A DNA stretch of 6,461 bases from DATFGK01 sp046712825 (GTDB lineage Bacteria > Actinomycetota > AC-67): NCBI GenBank assembly GCA_046712825.1, contig JBKKCR010000252.1, forward strand, positions 1 through 6,461, read 5' to 3'. Made by a program: the position numbers and the translations under genes. This document shows, piece after piece, positions 3,964 through 6,461 of this stretch. The notes under the pieces are model-generated. The model was not told the origin of the DNA. It saw only the letters and a program-made list of their open reading frames with translations, and made no database searches. Numbering within the stretch: position 1 is the first letter of the stretch; each line of letters starts with the position of its first letter.

Positions 3964-4401
3964 ATGCGATTCCTGATGATAGTCAAGGCGACGGAGGACT
4001 CCGAGGCGGGCGTCCACGGGACGCCGGAAGAGTACGCGGCGATGGGTCAGCTCATGGAGGACATGGCCAAGGCGGGCCACCTCATCCTCGGGGACGGCCT
4101 TAAGCCGAGCTCGGAGGGCAAGCGCTTGCAGATCGCCGGCGGGAAGATCACGAAGGTGATCGACGGCCCGTTCGCCGAGACGAAGGAATTGGTCGCCGGG
4201 TACTGCCTCGCCGAGTTCCCTTCCTGGGAAGTGTGCATGGAGTGGAACGAGCGCTTCGCAGCAGCGCTCGGCGACGGCGACTGTGAGATCCGTCCGCTGT
4301 TCGAAGCGGACGACTTCCCGGAGGACGTTTTCCCTCCCGAGGCGGCCGCTCGTGAGCAGGCTTTGCGCGACGAGCTCGAGGCCAAAGCCAAGCAGAGGTA
4401 G
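3964..4401 (+). CDS. YCII/DGPF-domain protein 2
   Basis: This 145-residue paralogue of the preceding protein has the same layout: MRFLMIVKAT, MEDMAKAGHLILGDGLKPSS, VIDGPFAETKELVAGY with DGPF at 67-70, CEIRPLFEADDF, and a charged C-terminal helix (EQALRDELEAKAKQR). The two genes share an uninterrupted nucleotide match over the ETKELVAG region (GAGACGAAGGAATTGGTCGC in both), which points to tandem duplication with strong constraint or gene conversion. The ATG at 3964 is fixed by AAAGGAG (3951-3957) six bases upstream. The frame is open further back, but only as a shadow of the first gene. The sigma gene begins 53 bases downstream. It may work with the first copy, possibly as a heterodimer; this is inference. 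Confidence 0.9.
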   Translation: MRFLMIVKATEDSEAGVHGTPEEYAAMGQLMEDMAKAGHLILGDGLKPSSEGKRLQIAGGKITKVIDGPFAETKELVAGYCLAEFPSWEVCMEWNERFAAALGDGDCEIRPLFEADDFPEDVFPPEAAAREQALRDELEAKAKQR

Positions 4402-4443
4402 CCGGAACGGGCCGGCTTTGCTCCGGCTGATCGGAGATGGTGT

Positions 4444-4470
4444 GATCGGGAGCCGTGACGGCTCCCGATC
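4444..4470 (+). promoter_or_regulatory. Perfect hairpin enclosing the sigma-factor start codon
   Basis: GATCGGGAGCCG (4444-4455) and CGGCTCCCGATC (4459-4470) are exact reverse complements around a 3-base TGA loop (4456-4458). The GTG start (4455-4457) sits at the tip of this 12-bp stem, and the nearest purine-rich sequence, GGGAG (4448-4452), is inside the left arm. Another possible ribosome-binding site, GGAG (4433-4436), is 18 bases away, which is too far for normal use. A fold of this strength should limit translation of the sigma factor, for example until translation of the upstream YCII gene or a trans-acting factor opens it. No T tract follows, so it is not an intrinsic terminator. Confidence 0.6.
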
Positions 4471-5720
4471 CACGTCGTGCCATCGATGCGGTCTGGCGGA
4501 TCGAATCCGCCAAGCTGATCGCCGGGCTCGCGCGCATGGTCCGCGATGTCGGCGTCGCCGAGGACCTCGCTCAAGACGCTCTGGTCGCGGCGCTCGAGCG
4601 CTGGCCCGAATCGGGGATCCCCGACAACCCCGGAGCCTGGCTCATGGCCACAGCGAAGCACCGCGCGATCGACCTCTTCCGCCGGCAAGAACGGCTCGAG
4701 CGGAAGCACGCAGAGCTCGGTCACGACCTCGAGATCCGGCAAGAAACAGCGGAGGCCGACATCGACGCGGCGATCGACGACGACATCGGCGACGACCTCC
4801 TCAGCCTGGTGTTCACCGCGTGCCACCCGGTCCTCTCGACCGAGGGCCGCGTCGCGCTGACCCTCCGACTGCTCGGCGGTCTGACGACCGAGGAGATCGC
4901 CCGGGCGTTCCTCGTGTCCGAGCCGACCGTCGCGCAGCGGATCGTCCGCGCCAAGCGGACCCTCGCCGAGGCGCGCGTCCCGTTCGAGGTCCCGAGCGGC
5001 AGCGAGCTCGCGCCCCGGCTCTCGTCGGTGCTCGAGGTCGTCTACCTCATCTTCAACGAGGGCTATTCGGCTACCGCGGGCGACGACTGGGTGCGGCCGG
5101 CGCTGTGCGAGGACGCGCTCCGGCTCGGCCGGATCCTGGCGGGGCTCACCCCGAAGGAGCCGGAGGTTCACGGCCTCGTCGCGCTGATGGAGATCCAGGC
5201 GTCGCGGCTGCGGGCGCGTACCGGACCGACGGGTGTGCCGATCCTGCTGTTCGACCAAGACCGCGCGCGCTGGGATCAGCTCCTGATCCGCCGCGGTCTC
5301 GCGGCGCTCGCGCGTGCGGAGGAGCTCGGCGGCTCGGCCGGCCCCTACGCATTACAGGCCGCGATCGCCGCGTGCCACGCCAGAGCCCGAACCCCCGAAG
5401 AGACGGACTGGACCCGGATCGCCGCGCTCTACGAAGCGCTTGCTCGGATCACGCCTTCACCGGTCGTCGAGCTGAACCGCGCCGTCGCGGTCGGTATGGC
5501 GTTCGGCCCGGCCGCGGGTCTTGAGCTGGTGGACGCGCTGACCGAGGAGCCGGCGCTGAAGGGCTACCATCTGTTGCCGAGCGTGCGGGGCGACCTTCTC
5601 TCAAAGCTCGGCCGTCCCGACGAGGCCCGGTCGGAGTTCGAGCGAGCGGCTTCGCTGACGCGCAACGCTCGCGAACGGGACCTCTTGCTCGAGCGCGCCG
5701 CTCTGGACCGGCGGGTATAA
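4455..5720 (+). CDS. ECF42-family sigma factor with C-terminal TPR-like extension
   Basis: The 421-residue protein joins a sigma-70 region 2 (about 12-81; DLAQDALVAALERWP and NPGAWLMATAKHRAIDLFRR) to a region 4 helix-turn-helix (about 113-170; LTTEEIARAFLVSEPTVAQRIVRAKRTL). A long C-terminal extension follows. It contains the conserved FNEGYSA (200-206), LLFDQDRARWDQ (264-275), SPVVELNRAVAVGMAFG (345-361) and a TPR-like YHLLPSVRGDLLSKLGRPDEARSEFERAASL (381-411). This layout, together with linked DGPF genes, is that of ECF42. Such factors usually have no anti-sigma partner, and the extension is thought to control activity. The GTG start gives the family's usual N-terminus (ARRAV.AVWRIESAR-like), and a TGA at 4443-4445 excludes any earlier start. 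The start codon lies inside a perfect hairpin. The signal sensed is unknown. Confidence 0.92.
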   Translation: MTAPDPRRAIDAVWRIESAKLIAGLARMVRDVGVAEDLAQDALVAALERWPESGIPDNPGAWLMATAKHRAIDLFRRQERLERKHAELGHDLEIRQETAEADIDAAIDDDIGDDLLSLVFTACHPVLSTEGRVALTLRLLGGLTTEEIARAFLVSEPTVAQRIVRAKRTLAEARVPFEVPSGSELAPRLSSVLEVVYLIFNEGYSATAGDDWVRPALCEDALRLGRILAGLTPKEPEVHGLVALMEIQASRLRARTGPTGVPILLFDQDRARWDQLLIRRGLAALARAEELGGSAGPYALQAAIAACHARARTPEETDWTRIAALYEALARITPSPVVELNRAVAVGMAFGPAAGLELVDALTEEPALKGYHLLPSVRGDLLSKLGRPDEARSEFERAASLTRNARERDLLLERAALDRRV

Positions 5721-5732
5721 CCGTGGTTATAC
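5715..5732 (+). promoter_or_regulatory. Palindromic mazEF operator overlapping the sigma stop codon
   Basis: GTATAACC (5715-5722) and GGTTATAC (5725-5732) are perfect inverted repeats around GT. The sigma gene's TAA (5718-5720) lies inside the left half. The site ends seven bases before the antitoxin start and overlaps the -10 box, so it is well placed for autorepression by a ribbon-helix-helix MazE. GTATAAC and GTTATAC also equal the R boxes of the attC sites, but I regard this as probably coincidental. Confidence 0.6.
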
Positions 5733-5733
5733 T
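5728..5733 (+). promoter_or_regulatory. -10 box for a leaderless mazEF transcript
   Basis: TATACT is one mismatch from TATAAT and leaves six bases before the GTG at 5740, so the mRNA probably starts at the start codon. No Shine-Dalgarno sequence is present. TGGACC (5704-5709) is a weak -35 candidate with an 18-base spacer. The palindrome at 5715-5732 covers the spacer and most of the -10. Confidence 0.5.
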
Positions 5734-5739
5734 TTTCGC

Positions 5740-5976
5740 GTGAAGACGGCGATCTCGCTCGGCGACGAGCTCTTCGACGCGGCCGAACGGTTGGCTCGGC
5801 GCCTGGGTGTCTCGCGCAGCGAGCTGTACGCCCGTGCGCTCGGGCGGTTCGTGGACGACCATCGAGACGATGGAGTTACCGCAGCGCTCGACTCCGTGTA
5901 CTCGGAAACGGTGTCCGGGCTTGAGCCGGGCCTCGTGCAGCTCCAAAGTGCTTCGCTGGAGTCGGGGGATTGGTGA
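5740..5976 (+). CDS. MazE-like ribbon-helix-helix antitoxin
   Basis: The 78-residue protein opens with KTAISLGDELFDAAERLARRLGVSRSELYARALGRFV, a ribbon-helix-helix DNA-binding domain: a strand at residues 2-6, a first helix at about 9-21, the GVSRSE turn at 23-28 and a second helix at about 26-38. The remaining half (about 44-78) is acidic and probably unstructured until it wraps the toxin, as in other MazE antitoxins. It is predicted to neutralise the MazF encoded next and, with it, to repress their shared promoter through the palindrome at 5715-5732. The GTG start lies six bases after a good -10 box and has no ribosome-binding site, so translation is likely leaderless. Its stop TGA overlaps the toxin start (GTGA), coupling their translation. 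Confidence 0.88.
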   Translation: MKTAISLGDELFDAAERLARRLGVSRSELYARALGRFVDDHRDDGVTAALDSVYSETVSGLEPGLVQLQSASLESGDW

Positions 5977-6314
5977 TCCGCCGCGGCGAGATCTGGTGGG
6001 CGACGCTCCCAGACCCTCGCGCTTCCGAGCCCGGATACTCGAGGCCGGTGCTCGTCGTCCAATCCGATGCATTCAATCGTAGTCGGATCCAGACGATCCT
6101 CGCGGTCATCGTGACGTCTACCACGAGGCTCGCAGAAGCTCCGGGCAACGTGCTGCTCAGCCGACGCGAGAGTGGTCTGCCGAAGACTTCCGTCGCGAAC
6201 GTCTCCCAAGTGATCACGATCGACAAGAGATTCCTCACGAAGAAGGTGCGGTCGGTTCCGAAACGGGTCGTTAACCAAGTGGACGCGGGGCTCCGGCTCG
6301 CGCTCTCGTTGTAG
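5973..6314 (+). CDS. MazF-family endoribonuclease toxin
   Basis: The 113-residue protein carries the MazF/PemK (PF02452) signature: RRGEIWWATLPDP at the N-terminus, GYSRPVLVVQSDAFN with Arg24, VIVTSTT with Thr48, and the C-terminal LLSRRESGLPKTSVANVSQ and ITIDKRFL segments. Arg24 and Thr48 match the positions of the catalytic Arg/Thr pair known from Bacillus subtilis MazF, so the nuclease should be active. MazF toxins cut single-stranded mRNA at short sequences; the target here cannot be read from sequence. GTG 5973 is preferred over TTG 5970 because it overlaps the antitoxin stop (GTGA) and follows a G-rich stretch (5964-5968). The C-terminus is the normal length for the family. Confidence 0.9.
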   Translation: MIRRGEIWWATLPDPRASEPGYSRPVLVVQSDAFNRSRIQTILAVIVTSTTRLAEAPGNVLLSRRESGLPKTSVANVSQVITIDKRFLTKKVRSVPKRVVNQVDAGLRLALSL

Positions 6315-6323
6315 GGGCCGCTG

Positions 6324-6461
6324 TTGAAGCTCGACCTCCTGCGCCGCCGCATGCACAACGAACGCCTCATCGGGGCGCCTTTCCGCAAGCCCGAGGACGT
6401 CGTTCGGTGGTTCGGCGCCGTGCAGTCGCAGGAGTACCAAGATGCCAAATGGGCCGTCGGG
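6324..6461 (+). CDS. Winged-helix AlkZ/YcaQ-like protein (5' part only)
   Basis: Only 46 codons are visible before the window ends. The sequence RMHNERLIGAPFRKPEDVVRWFGAVQSQEYQDAKWAVG matches the N-terminus of the winged-helix family PF06224 (HTH_42). This family includes the DNA glycosylases AlkZ and YcaQ, which remove damaged or crosslinked bases. The family's catalytic QxQ/QxD motif appears as Q34-S-Q36, so the active residues are present. Not every member has a proven glycosylase activity. TTG 6324 is the first start after the MazF stop and gives a typical N-terminus. ATG 6351 is possible but would shorten the first helix. It begins nine bases after mazF and may be read from the same transcript. 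Confidence 0.7.
   Translation, partial: MKLDLLRRRMHNERLIGAPFRKPEDVVRWFGAVQSQEYQDAKWAVG

Noticed and set aside
4444..4470. Intrinsic terminator between the YCII and sigma genes
   Set aside because: No run of T follows the stem, and the stem contains the start codon of the downstream gene in the same operon.
3400..4473. Long open frame on the - strand opposite the two YCII genes
   Set aside because: It is the mirror of two well-matched YCII genes with ribosome-binding sites. Its translation has no recognisable domain and high-GC genes commonly leave such shadows.
4047..5258. 403-codon open frame on the - strand opposite the sigma gene
   Set aside because: The + strand encodes a clear ECF42 sigma factor over the same bases, and the - strand product is low in complexity and rich in Arg, Glu and Asp.
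5727..6440. Long - strand open frame opposite mazEF
   Set aside because: MazE and MazF have family motifs, correct lengths and overlapping genes on the + strand, and the antisense frame shows no domain.

Overview
The window joins two regions that look different. Positions 1 to about 3078 are an integron gene-cassette array. Positions 3358 to 6461 are conventional, visibly more GC-rich chromosomal genes. Between them lies a short damaged zone. No taxonomic marker is present. A high-GC genome, an ECF42-type sigma factor with YCII/DGPF partners, GTG/TTG starts, apparent leaderless starts and an AlkZ-like winged-helix gene would suit Actinomycetota, Chloroflexota or a similar high-GC soil or environmental lineage. 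This is inference only.

Array (about 1-3078). Four full attC recombination sites of 75-78 bp lie at 466-541, 1095-1169, 2091-2168 and 2728-2803. They have nearly identical outer arms and different central hairpins. All genes between them are on the + strand and each full attC follows its gene, so an integrase, if present, should lie beyond the left edge. The cassettes carry: a two-helix membrane protein (155-430); a DUF433/DUF5615 toxin-antitoxin pair (569-793 and 777-1100); an EF-Tu C-terminal-barrel-like protein (1188-1526) followed by a membrane protein with a possible PH-like domain (1542-2063); a four-helix membrane protein (2269-2703); and a two-helix membrane protein (2844-3050). Two very short palindromic sites (117-143 and 1521-1539) share 16 bases. 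They look like attC sites reduced to outer R boxes with no stem between them. One lies before the first cassette gene and one separates the two genes of the third unit.

Damaged junction (about 3051-3357). The last cassette gene has no attC after it. Instead there is an isolated insertion-sequence-like end with two direct repeats (3079-3119), then a small membrane-protein pseudogene with two in-frame TGA codons (3130-3357).

Chromosomal side (3358-6461). A putative ECF42 promoter (TGTCGA, 17 bp, CGAC) drives two tandem YCII/DGPF genes and a large ECF42 sigma factor with a C-terminal TPR region, so the operon probably activates itself. A 5'-leader hairpin precedes the first gene, and a perfect 12-bp stem encloses the GTG start of the sigma gene. 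Next comes a mazEF-type toxin-antitoxin pair whose palindromic operator overlaps the end of the sigma gene. The window ends inside a winged-helix, AlkZ/YcaQ-like gene.

The points most worth following are the cassette array with its stemless attC-like sites and the hairpin that covers the sigma-factor start codon.
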